64,000 nucleotides of DNA from Aminivibrio pyruvatiphilus (GTDB lineage Bacteria; Synergistota; Synergistia; Synergistales; Aminobacteriaceae): positions 223,018-287,017 of the forward strand of contig NZ_SORI01000002.1 in the NCBI RefSeq assembly GCF_004366815.1. The letters are read 5' to 3'. The position numbers and the translations under genes were made by a program. Shown in pieces: positions 50,394 to 58,600 of this stretch. The notes below the pieces were generated by a model, which saw only the letters and a program-made list of their open reading frames with translations, was not told where the DNA came from and searched no databases. The number at the start of each line of letters is the position of its first letter. Position 1 is the stretch's first letter.

Positions 50394-51605
50394 TCAGCTC
50401 TCCTCTTCCGGTCCGGGGACGCCCGTTCCTTCCGCAGCCCGCTGAAGCTCTTCCGACAGGGGCACTTTGTGAAGGCGGAGGGCGTCGAAAAGCCTTCCGG
50501 CCCCAGGAATGTTCGAGCACAGGAACCGCTCCGATCCCCCGTCCCTGAAAAAGAATTCGATACCCCAGTCCGTCCGTCCCGACAGCAGGAGCGCCTGTCC
50601 CATCATGCGCCAGTTGGCGAGTCCCGCGATGAACATGATGGTCCGCAGCCACTTCGGGGGCCTGTAATCCACGAAACCGGCGGACGCGATGTCGGAGAAG
50701 GCGATACGGCGGTCCTTTCCCAGGACGGTCAGGAACAGTGCATCGGGGGAAATCTGCAGGGCGAAGGAAGCATACTTCGCCGTCCAGTACAGGATGGAGG
50801 CGAAGATCAGCCCCATGGCCCAGAAGACCAGGGTGAACCAGGCGCTGCCGTTCAGGAAATCAAGGAATGAGGCCTGGTTGAAGATATGAACGCCCAGAAC
50901 CAGGGGAAGCCCGAAAAAGAACCCCGTCATGGCGAAGGAAAGAACATCGGGAAGGATGACCGCGGACCATCTTGGGTACACGATGGCCCCGGGCGGAAAT
51001 TTTCTGCGGGGGAGAAACAGGTAGAATACGGCTCCAAGGAGAAGGGGCCACGGGGCGAGGGAGCGGTACGGCCGGACCAGTCCCCGTGGGGCGCCGTTGT
51101 CCAGGGCCGTACCAGGTCCCTCCGCGGTCATGGCAAGAAACCTGGGGCCGTCGGGGAAAGAGTGCTTCAGATAGGCAAAGGTCTCTCCCCTTTCGGCCAT
51201 TCCTGAAAGAAGAGAAGCGAAGGGTTCCTCATCTTCGTGGTAATACAGGCTTTTCCGGTAGGTCTCCCCGGCTTCCCTCCACGCCGTCGGCGGATACCCG
51301 GGAGCTGCCGCGGCCCCGGTGAAGATCCCGGGCCAGAGTTCTCCCTCCACGGCCAGGAGGCGTTTGTCCGTTTGTGAATCGATAAATCCGGCGATAGTAC
51401 GGAAGGGCGTGACCGACCGGATAAACCGGCCTCCCGCCGCCTCGGCGCCGAACAGCCCCTGGGTCGGGCTGTACTGGGAGCGGTACTCCTTCCCCATGTC
51501 CACGGAATACAGGCGAACGAAAACGCCGTCCCTCGGGACAAAAAACATCAGGATGGCAAGGAAGAGGAGGCACAGCGTTCCGAGCCTGCGGTACAGCTCT
51601 TTCAT
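50394..51605 (-). CDS. Membrane protein with PH-like domain, unknown function
   Basis: 403 residues. An N-terminal membrane helix (about 10-28), an outer domain of about 150 residues, then about four helices in the middle (LAPWPLLLGAVFYLFL, VLSFAMTGFFFGLPLVLGV, TLVFWAMGLIFASILYW). The C-terminal part, with ISPDALFLTVLGKDRRIAFSDIASAG, resembles a bacterial PH-like domain. The ATG at 51605 is preferred to GTG 51614 because of a GGGGTGG ribosome site. Co-oriented with the secreted proteins around it. Confidence 0.65.
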   Translation of the reverse strand: MKELYRRLGTLCLLFLAILMFFVPRDGVFVRLYSVDMGKEYRSQYSPTQGLFGAEAAGGRFIRSVTPFRTIAGFIDSQTDKRLLAVEGELWPGIFTGAAAAPGYPPTAWREAGETYRKSLYYHEDEEPFASLLSGMAERGETFAYLKHSFPDGPRFLAMTAEGPGTALDNGAPRGLVRPYRSLAPWPLLLGAVFYLFLPRRKFPPGAIVYPRWSAVILPDVLSFAMTGFFFGLPLVLGVHIFNQASFLDFLNGSAWFTLVFWAMGLIFASILYWTAKYASFALQISPDALFLTVLGKDRRIAFSDIASAGFVDYRPPKWLRTIMFIAGLANWRMMGQALLLSGRTDWGIEFFFRDGGSERFLCSNIPGAGRLFDALRLHKVPLSEELQRAAEGTGVPGPEEES

Positions 51606-51636
51606 GCGATCCACCCCGTTTCTTTCCCCGTGCCCT

Positions 51637-53502
51637 TCACGGCAGCTCCACTTCCGTCCATGCGGACCCTCCGCCCGGACGCCGGAAAAATCCCGCGGGG
51701 GTTCCGATCAGCGTTCCGCCGCCGGAAATCCCGATACAGGCCAGGACACGGGCATTGGACATATTTGTCTCCCGAAGGGAAAACCGCCCCGGAGACTCCC
51801 CGGGAACAAGCCGCACCACCCTCTCCCGGGCAACGGCGAGAAGGCCGTTCCCTTCGGCCGGGAAGATGTCCGTCAGGTATTCGAAGGGCGACCAGCTGAA
51901 ACCGTCAATGGTCCCCTCTTCAGTCTCCCCTTCCGGAAGGGAGACATTCCACAGACCGGTCCTTGACACTCCCCAGAGTCTCCCGTCTTCGTCGAAGGCC
52001 AGGGAGCTGATCCCGTAGATCACGTAGATGTTCTTCCAGGTCAGCCCTCCGTCAAGGGAAACGGAAAACCCCCTGTCCGTACCGGCAGCCATGACCGTAC
52101 CGTCGGGTGACTGAAGGGAAAAAACGTACTCTCCGTCCACATCCTCCACCTTCTGCCAGGCATAGCCGTCGGGAGACCGGTACAGCCCCTCTCCCGCAGT
52201 TCCCGCGAGAAATCCTCCGGCCGACGTCCATATAAGGGAGGTGAAGGGTTTTTCGGCGGGGAGCGGGATCTCCGTCCAGGAAAAGCCTCCGTCCCGGGAA
52301 AGAAGGAGGTTTCTTTCGGTTCCGGCGAACAGTCCGCCTTCGGGAACGGCGGCGAGAAACACCGTCCCGCTGTCTGCGCTTCCCCGGCGGGTCCAGCCCT
52401 TTCCGCCGTCAGATGAGGCAAAAAGCCCTCCGGACCGGGTGAGGGCAAGGAGACGGCCGCCTTCGCGGGCCAGTCCCATCACCGGGTCGGAAGGAAGAAG
52501 CGCCGTAACCGAAAAGCTCTCCCCGTCGGCCAGGAAGAGGCCGCCTGCGGCCGTTCCCGCCAGGACACCCTTACGGAAGGGAACGAGGACGGTGACGGAC
52601 ATCTCTTTCTCATTCCCGGCGGGAAAGGGGCTCCACGTTCTTCCGTCATCGGAGGAGACGAAGAGGCCCTGCTTGTGGGTTCCGGCCCAGAGCACCCCTT
52701 TTTCGTCAGCGGCGAGGGCCTGAACGGTACACAGAGGCGGCAGGCCTTCCGATGCACGGCTCCACTCTCCCCCTTCCTCCTTCCGGAAGACTCCCCCTTC
52801 GAGGGTTCCGGCGAACACCGTCCCTGTGGCGGAACTGCGGGCGAGGGCGAGGGGGAAGATGTTTTCGGGGCCCGGCTCTTCGAGGCTCCAGGTTCTTCCG
52901 CCGTCGCCCGAGAAAAGGATGCCCTTCCCGAAGACGGCGGCCCGGAGACGGCCCTTTCCTTCGTCCGACAGGTCCGCCACGAGGAAGGAACCGTCCTCAC
53001 CCTCCGCCTTGGCCATCACGGGGTTGTCCGCGGCCGCCCAGTGGATGCCCGAATCCCAGAGGACTGTCACGTAAGTGCCGCCGGATGCGGGAAGAAAACG
53101 CCCGACCCTGCCGCCGCCCTTCATGGACTTCCAGGAAACTCCGCCGTCAGGTGACGTAAGAAGCTCGTCGAAAGCGGCGAGAAAGAGGGTGCCTTCAGGG
53201 GATACCGCCAGGGAAAAGAGATGGGAAGAGGGGAGGCTGCCGCCCAGGTTTTTCCAGCGTCTGCCTCCGTTGCCGGAAACAAAGAGACCTCCCTTTTCGG
53301 AGGTGAGGACATAGAGTTTTTCTCCGGGGCCCCGGGCTCCGCCGATAAGGGGAGCCCACGACTGTCCGGGGGCGGCCGCAGAGGAAAGGAACAGGCCGGA
53401 CAGAATCAGGAGGACCGGAAAAAGAATTGCGCTCCGGCATCTCTTCCGGGAGGAACCATGGTCTGGGCCTCCGCTTCGAAAATGCTGTCCGCCTTGAACC
53501 AT
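51637..53502 (-). CDS. Exported BNR/Asp-box beta-propeller protein
   Basis: 621 residues. A signal peptide (about 25-45) precedes at least eight Asp-box repeats of the form S-x-D-G-G-x-x-W: SGNGGRRW, SPDGGVSW, SGDGGRTW, SSDDGRTW, SSDGGKGW, SRDGGFSW, SPDGYAW, SLDGGLTW. These mark bladed propellers such as sialidase, Vps10 and plant photosystem assembly factor HCF136. No sialidase catalytic set (Arg triad, FRIP) is visible, so it is probably a binding or assembly protein. GGAGG lies upstream of ATG 53502. Confidence 0.8.
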   Translation of the reverse strand: MVQGGQHFRSGGPDHGSSRKRCRSAILFPVLLILSGLFLSSAAAPGQSWAPLIGGARGPGEKLYVLTSEKGGLFVSGNGGRRWKNLGGSLPSSHLFSLAVSPEGTLFLAAFDELLTSPDGGVSWKSMKGGGRVGRFLPASGGTYVTVLWDSGIHWAAADNPVMAKAEGEDGSFLVADLSDEGKGRLRAAVFGKGILFSGDGGRTWSLEEPGPENIFPLALARSSATGTVFAGTLEGGVFRKEEGGEWSRASEGLPPLCTVQALAADEKGVLWAGTHKQGLFVSSDDGRTWSPFPAGNEKEMSVTVLVPFRKGVLAGTAAGGLFLADGESFSVTALLPSDPVMGLAREGGRLLALTRSGGLFASSDGGKGWTRRGSADSGTVFLAAVPEGGLFAGTERNLLLSRDGGFSWTEIPLPAEKPFTSLIWTSAGGFLAGTAGEGLYRSPDGYAWQKVEDVDGEYVFSLQSPDGTVMAAGTDRGFSVSLDGGLTWKNIYVIYGISSLAFDEDGRLWGVSRTGLWNVSLPEGETEEGTIDGFSWSPFEYLTDIFPAEGNGLLAVARERVVRLVPGESPGRFSLRETNMSNARVLACIGISGGGTLIGTPAGFFRRPGGGSAWTEVELP

Positions 53503-53556
53503 TCTCCCTTCACCTCCTCAGCGGGAAAAACCGGGGATTCCAGGACTGCGGGGACG

Positions 53557-53817
53557 TCACATGGCAAAATAGGCGAGGGCGACTGCCTGGATCACCGCCA
53601 TCACAGGGAGCCCTATGGAAAATCTGGGGTGCTGCGTCTTGTGCCGGAACATCTTCATTCCCAGGAACGCTCCCGCTCCTCCGCCCATCAGGGCGACGAG
53701 CAGAAGGGTGTTCTCGGGTATCCGCCGGACCGACGCCTTTGCCATCAGCTTGTCCCATCCCATGAGGACAAAGGCGAACACATTCATTCCGAGAAAGGCG
53801 GGAAGAAATGCCGCCAT
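53557..53817 (-). CDS. DUF1294 membrane protein
   Basis: 86 residues with three hydrophobic segments. NVFAFVLMGWDKLMAKASVRRIPE and GGGAGAFLGMKMFRHKTQHPRFSIGLP (positions about 53590-53710) are the conserved blocks of DUF1294. In some bacteria this domain is fused to a cold-shock domain; here it is free-standing. Function unknown. Confidence 0.85.
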   Translation of the reverse strand: MAAFLPAFLGMNVFAFVLMGWDKLMAKASVRRIPENTLLLVALMGGGAGAFLGMKMFRHKTQHPRFSIGLPVMAVIQAVALAYFAM

Positions 53818-53856
53818 TTCAGCGGCACTCCTTCCCGGGGGCTGCGGCCACTGAAG

Positions 53857-54381
53857 CTACTCCCCTTCCTTCCGGTGATCCGCTATGTACTTTACGATAC
53901 CGTCTGGATTGGAGAAGCCCTTGATTGTGATTTCGTAGTCGTCCGTACCGGATGTGGCTATTCTTAAGGTTCCGAGATTGAGCATCCGCTCAAGAAGGGT
54001 CTTCGTAAGTTCCGTGGTTTTGATGTCCTGGATGAAGACCTTCTCTGAGGAAGTGAATAAAATGCCTTGGCTCTGAACAAGGTAATCAATGTGAAGCTTG
54101 AGCTTTATGCTCCTCCTGCGTATTTCCTGGATTCCTATGTTTGCGGCCGTCAGAAGGAGGCCCCACATGAGAAGCGTCCATTTGCCCACGTTCAGTCCGA
54201 TCCCGGTGAGCATGTTCGGAAAAATGCTCGCCAGGATAAAGGGGGCGAGAAACACCAGGGTCGGAACAGCAAGAGGGTAAATAAAACCCGCTACCGAGGG
54301 GGAAAGAATATAATCAAACTCCGCTGCGTCTCCGCCCTCCGTCTTTGTCGCGCTCATGAACGTCTTCGCCATTTTTTGCAT
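53857..54381 (-). CDS. PH-like domain membrane protein (bPH2/YdbT-type)
   Basis: 174 residues. Two transmembrane helices (about 36-58 and 66-86) are followed by a PH-like domain: KLKLHIDYLVQSQGILFTSSEKVFIQDIKTTELTKTLLERMLNLGTLRIATSGTDDYEITIKGF (positions about 53910-54110), with the typical KVFIQDI and LGTLRIATSG blocks. Such proteins can help keep membranes stable under stress. AGGAAGGAG lies just before ATG 54381; a frame also opens at 54408. It is divergent from the binding-protein gene at 54621. Confidence 0.8.
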   Translation of the reverse strand: MQKMAKTFMSATKTEGGDAAEFDYILSPSVAGFIYPLAVPTLVFLAPFILASIFPNMLTGIGLNVGKWTLLMWGLLLTAANIGIQEIRRRSIKLKLHIDYLVQSQGILFTSSEKVFIQDIKTTELTKTLLERMLNLGTLRIATSGTDDYEITIKGFSNPDGIVKYIADHRKEGE

Positions 54382-54620
54382 CGACTCCTTCCTGAGAGAT
54401 TGCTCCATTGCCTATGAAGCAAAATGCCCTTCTCCCTTCCGGGAAAGGGAAACTTCAAAGAACGGCGTCCCTGGCGAACATTCTACCATGAGCCGGACTC
54501 TTTTTTCGGAAAAAGGCGGGGCATTCCAGAAGGTTTTTTTTCCGGGGCCAACTGGATATGGAACAGCCTGGGGAAAAAGTGTAGCATTTTTGCGCAACCA
54601 TATGCAGGGAGGCTGAGACA

Positions 54621-55637
54621 ATGATTTCCAAACAGCAGATGCTCCGGGCCCTTGCAGGGCTTCTTGCCGCCGCGGCGTTCATGTTTTTTTCCGGAGAGTC
54701 CTTCGCATCAGGGACGCTCAACGTGTACACCATCTGGTCCGAAAGATACGCCACCGCCGTCTTCGACGCGTTCACCCGCGATACGGGAGTGAAGGTGAAT
54801 TTTCTCCGTTTTCCGTCGGGAGAAGTGCTCGCCCGTCTGGTGGCCGAAAAGAAAAATCCCCAGGTGGACGTCTTCTTCGGCGGTATTGCCGACGCCTTCG
54901 AGGCCGGAAAAAAGGAAGGCCTGTTCGAACCCTACGTTCCGAAGGGAGCCGAAGCCATACCTCAGCGATTCCGGGATCCTGACGGCTACTGGACGGGCGT
55001 GGCGGTGAACCCCATCTGTTTCATGACCGGCGGGGAGTTTCTCCGGAAACACGGCCTGCCTGCCCCCCGGTCCTGGCAGGATCTCCTCGCCCCGGCCTAC
55101 CGGGACGGCCTGGTCATGGCGGACGCCAGGACCTCGGGAACCGCCGTCTCCCGTCTTTTCAGCCTCGTGCTGGCCATGGGGGAGGATAAAGCTTTCGCCT
55201 ACCAGAAAAAGCTCGACGGAAACGTGCAGCAGTACACCAAGAGCGGCGCCGGGGGCGCCCTGCCCATCGCCAGGGGCCAGGCTGCAGGCGGAATCTTCTT
55301 CCTCGTGGATGCCCTCGAGATGCAGCAGACGGGCTACGACATCGTCATCAGCTATCCTGCCGAAGGGGTGGCCTACGGAGTGGAAGCCATGGGGCTCGTG
55401 CGGAACGGGAAGAATCCCGAGCTGGGCCGCCGCTTCCTCGACTGGGCCGCTACCCCCGCCATGCAGCGCCTGTACGAGGAAAACAGGATCAACCTCATCC
55501 CCACACACCCTGACGTTCCTCTCAGGAATCCCGCGCTGGACATGTCGGAGGTCAGGCTTCTCGACCTGGACATTCAATGGTCCGGAGAGAACAGGATGCG
55601 CCTCGTGGAACGCTGGGTGAACGAGGTCGTGAAATAA
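54621..55637 (+). CDS. Orphan ABC solute-binding protein (ferric/phosphonate type)
   Basis: 338 residues with a signal peptide (hydrophobic residues 10-24, cleavage near SFA|SG). LNVYTIWSERYATAVFDAFTRDTGVKVNF, VDVFFGGIADAFEAGKKEGLFEPY, YWTGVAVNPICFMTG and WQDLLAPAYRDGLVMADARTSGTA are typical of the FbpA/AfuA/PhnS group that binds ferric iron, 2-aminoethylphosphonate or phosphosugars. GGGAGG sets ATG 54621. No permease or ATPase gene is adjacent; it may serve a transporter elsewhere. Confidence 0.88.
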   Translation: MISKQQMLRALAGLLAAAAFMFFSGESFASGTLNVYTIWSERYATAVFDAFTRDTGVKVNFLRFPSGEVLARLVAEKKNPQVDVFFGGIADAFEAGKKEGLFEPYVPKGAEAIPQRFRDPDGYWTGVAVNPICFMTGGEFLRKHGLPAPRSWQDLLAPAYRDGLVMADARTSGTAVSRLFSLVLAMGEDKAFAYQKKLDGNVQQYTKSGAGGALPIARGQAAGGIFFLVDALEMQQTGYDIVISYPAEGVAYGVEAMGLVRNGKNPELGRRFLDWAATPAMQRLYEENRINLIPTHPDVPLRNPALDMSEVRLLDLDIQWSGENRMRLVERWVNEVVK

Positions 55638-55749
55638 GGGAAAACACGCATGGTGAAAAGCACAGTTTTCCCGGCGGGGGAAGGACGGCTCTGCCATCGG
55701 CAGGGTTCCTTTCCTTTGCTGCTGTGCCGGTCCCACTGCCGCGAAAGGG

Positions 55750-55755
55750 TATAAT
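55750..55755 (+). promoter_or_regulatory. Candidate -10 box for uxuB
   Basis: A perfect TATAAT 64 bases upstream of the uxuB start. No -35 box of quality is at the right distance, so activation by a regulator is possible. A GGGAAAAC/GTTTTCCC dyad at 55638-55672 follows the preceding gene and might terminate it. Confidence 0.45.
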
Positions 55756-55818
55756 ACGGGAACGGATGCACCGTCCGCTGAAAAACGAATTCGGATTCCC
55801 AAAAACGGAGGAATGCCC

Positions 55819-57435
55819 ATGCTGCAGCTCAACAGGAACGGCCTGAAGGACAGGGAAGCCTGGAAGAAAGCCGGTATTGCCCTTCCATCCTTCACCATCG
55901 AGGACATGGTCCGGGAAACGGAAACAACACCGGAGTGGGTCCATTTCGGCGCAGGGAACATCTTCCGGGTGTTTCCCGCACTGATGCAGCAGAAACTGCT
56001 GGACGCCGGGCACGCGAAAACAGGCATTATAGCCGTAAAAACCTACGACTGGCAGACCATCGGAACCATGTACGCCCCCTTCGACAACCTGACCCTTGCG
56101 GTCATCATGGAACCGGACGGAAGGCTGGACATGACGGTGGTGGCCAGCATCTGCACCACCCTTGCGGGAGACCCTGCCTGCGAATGGGACTGGGAACGGC
56201 TTCAGGAGATTTTTCGGGAACCCTCCCTGAAGATGGTCAGCTTCACCATCACGGAAAAGGGCTACAGCCTGAGGACCCCTTCGGGAGAACTTTCCCCCGA
56301 AATCGCCGAAGATCTGAAAAAGGGGCCTTCGTCACCCGGGCACGCCATGTCGAAGACGGCGGCCCTCGCCTATGCCCGGTTCACGGCGGGAGGATTTCCC
56401 CTGGCCTTCGTGAGCATGGACAACTGTGCCCATAACGGAGACCGGCTGAAGGCATCCCTGGCGGAAATTGCCCGGGGATGGGCGGCCGGCGGTCTCGTGG
56501 AAGAGGAGTTCGTGCGGTGGCTCACAGAGTCGCCGAAGGTGTCCTTTCCCTGGACCATGATCGACAAGATCACTCCCCGTCCCTCCGAGAGGGTCCGGGA
56601 CCGGCTCAACGCCCTGGGCCTGGGAACGGGAGACACCCTCCGCACGGAGAAGCACTCCTTCATCGCCCCCTTCGTGAATGCCGAGCGGCCCGAATACCTC
56701 GTGATCGAGGACAGCTTCCCCAACGGCCGGCCTCCCCTGGAGCTCGCCGGGGCCTACTTCACCGACCGGGAAACGGTGGACCGGGTGGAACGGATGAAGG
56801 TGGGCACGTGCCTGAACCCCCTCCATACCGCCCTGGCGGTCTTCGGCTGCCTGCTGGGGTACACCCTCATCGCCGACGAAATGAAGGACCCCGACCTGAA
56901 GCGGCTGGTGGAAAAAATCGGCTACGCCGAGGGAATTCCCGTGGCGGAGGACCCGGGCATCATCCACCCCCTCGACTTCCTGAGGGAGGTCATCGAGGAG
57001 CGGCTCCCCAACCCGAACATTCCCGACGCCCCCCAGAGAATCGCCATGGACACGTCCCAGAAAGTGGGCATCCGGTTCGGCGGCACCATCAGGGCCTACA
57101 GGGACAGGGAGGGGCTGGATCCGGCGGACCTGACCTTCATTCCTCTGACCCTGGCCGCCTGGTGCCGCTATCTCATGGGACTGAACGACCGGGGCGAGGA
57201 GATGGCCCTGAGCCCTGACCCCCTCCTGGAAAGCCTCAGGCCTCATTTTGCTCCGGTCCGCCTCGGAGAGCCGGATAGGGCGAAGGGTGTTCTCCGCCCT
57301 ATCCTCTCCGACCGGGGAATCTTCTCCGTGGATCTGTATGAGGTGGGGCTCGGCGGGAAGATCGAAGGCTATTTCGCCGAAATGATCGCCGGACCGGGCG
57401 CCGTGAGAGCTACCCTCAGGAAACACCTCGGATAA
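55819..57435 (+). CDS. uxuB: Fructuronate reductase (mannitol dehydrogenase family)
   Basis: 538 residues, the length of polyol/uronate dehydrogenases. FGAGNIFRVFPALMQQKLL (about residues 43-61) is the Rossmann nucleotide-binding part, and KVGTCLNPLHTALAVFGCLLGY contains the catalytic Lys with the Asn and His of the family signature. UxuB interconverts fructuronate and mannonate with NAD(H). The ATG at 55819 is seven bases from GGAGG; an ATG at 55813 is too close. Next to uxuA this identifies the gene as a uronate, not mannitol, enzyme. Confidence 0.87.
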   Translation: MLQLNRNGLKDREAWKKAGIALPSFTIEDMVRETETTPEWVHFGAGNIFRVFPALMQQKLLDAGHAKTGIIAVKTYDWQTIGTMYAPFDNLTLAVIMEPDGRLDMTVVASICTTLAGDPACEWDWERLQEIFREPSLKMVSFTITEKGYSLRTPSGELSPEIAEDLKKGPSSPGHAMSKTAALAYARFTAGGFPLAFVSMDNCAHNGDRLKASLAEIARGWAAGGLVEEEFVRWLTESPKVSFPWTMIDKITPRPSERVRDRLNALGLGTGDTLRTEKHSFIAPFVNAERPEYLVIEDSFPNGRPPLELAGAYFTDRETVDRVERMKVGTCLNPLHTALAVFGCLLGYTLIADEMKDPDLKRLVEKIGYAEGIPVAEDPGIIHPLDFLREVIEERLPNPNIPDAPQRIAMDTSQKVGIRFGGTIRAYRDREGLDPADLTFIPLTLAAWCRYLMGLNDRGEEMALSPDPLLESLRPHFAPVRLGEPDRAKGVLRPILSDRGIFSVDLYEVGLGGKIEGYFAEMIAGPGAVRATLRKHLG

Positions 57436-57439
57436 TGAA

Positions 57440-57480
57440 CAGGGGGGAACCTGCCGGTTCCCCCCTGTTTTATCCTTTTC
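57440..57480 (+). terminator. Rho-independent terminator of uxuB
   Basis: CAGGGGGGAACC (57440-57451) pairs perfectly with GGTTCCCCCCTG (57456-57467) around a TGCC loop, followed by TTTTATCCTTTTC. It lies 5 bases after the uxuB stop and just short of the end of the converging uxuA gene. Confidence 0.92.
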
Positions 57481-57488
57481 CTTTTTCT

Positions 57489-58544
57489 TCAGCAATGGCC
57501 GCCTTTCTCCCTCTCAAGGGCTTCCCAGAGCCCGGAAAGGTACATGGCGCCGAGGGCCCTGTCGTACAGGCCATACCCCGGCTTTCCCGTTTCGCCCCAG
57601 ATCATCCTGCCGTGGTCCGGGCGCATGGGTCCCGAAAAACCCGTATCGGAATAGGCCTTCATCACGGCATGCATGTCGAGGCTCCCGGACCCCGTGGGGT
57701 GGGCTGACTCATGGAAGCTTCCCTTCCCGGTGATTTTGACGTTTCTCACGTGGGCGAAATGGATGCGCCCCATGGAACCGAATTTCCGGATTATCGCAGA
57801 AAGATCGTTCCGCGGATGCGCCCCCAGGGATCCCGTGCAGACGCTCAGACCGTTGTTCGGGCTGTCGGCGAGCTTCAGGACCCTGTCGAGGGCCGCTTCG
57901 TCCCGGATGATCCGGGGAAGGCCGAAGATGGACCAGGGCGGATCGTCCGGGTGGAGGGCCATTTTTACGCCCGCTTCTTCCGCCGCTGGGATGACCTTTT
58001 CAAGAAAATATCCCAGGTTCTCCCAGAGTCCTTCCTCGCTGAGGTCCCTGTAGGCATCGAGCAGGCCTCTCAGTTCTGCGGCGTCATAGGACGTGCTCCA
58101 GCCCGGAAGTCCCTCCGTCCCGTTGGAAAGGTCCATCGCCAGAATCTCGGCGTCGTCGTAGGAGAGGGCGTTGGAACCGTCGGCCAGGGGAAAGGCCATG
58201 TTGGAGCGGGTCCAGTCGAAGACGGGCATGAAGTTGTAGCACAGCACGGGAATGCCTGCCTCTCCCATATTCCTGATGGAGCGCCGGTACTTGTCGATAA
58301 GGGCGTCCCTGTCGGGACGCCCGAGCTTGATGTTCTCGTGAACGGGGATGCTCTCAATGGCGGAGAGGACAAAACCCTTTTTCTCCACCGCCGCCCTGAG
58401 GTCCCGCAGTTTCTCCAGGGGCCAGGTCTCGCCTTGGGGAACATCGTACAGTGCGCTGACGATCCCCCGGACAACGGGGATCTGCCTGATTTTGTCAATG
58501 GTGACGGGGTCGCTTTCCCCGTACCATCGGAAAGACATTATCAT
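57489..58544 (-). CDS. uxuA: Mannonate dehydratase
   Basis: 351 residues. The start FRWYGESDPVTIDKIRQIPVVRGIVSALYDVP (positions about 58440-58535), YNFMPVFDWTRSNMAFPLADGSNAL, MALHPDDPPWSIFGLPRI, CTGSLGAHPRNDL and RPDHGRMIWGE are hallmarks of UxuA. It dehydrates D-mannonate to 2-keto-3-deoxygluconate. It is the last gene of the gntR-dctPQM-uxuA operon, 56 bp after dctM. The next enzymes (KDG kinase, aldolase) and uronate isomerase are not in the window. Confidence 0.95.
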   Translation of the reverse strand: MIMSFRWYGESDPVTIDKIRQIPVVRGIVSALYDVPQGETWPLEKLRDLRAAVEKKGFVLSAIESIPVHENIKLGRPDRDALIDKYRRSIRNMGEAGIPVLCYNFMPVFDWTRSNMAFPLADGSNALSYDDAEILAMDLSNGTEGLPGWSTSYDAAELRGLLDAYRDLSEEGLWENLGYFLEKVIPAAEEAGVKMALHPDDPPWSIFGLPRIIRDEAALDRVLKLADSPNNGLSVCTGSLGAHPRNDLSAIIRKFGSMGRIHFAHVRNVKITGKGSFHESAHPTGSGSLDMHAVMKAYSDTGFSGPMRPDHGRMIWGETGKPGYGLYDRALGAMYLSGLWEALEREKGGHC

Positions 58545-58600
58545 GGTTCTATGACGTTCCTCACTTTACTTTCGATTTTACGCCGGAATCCCCTGATCTT

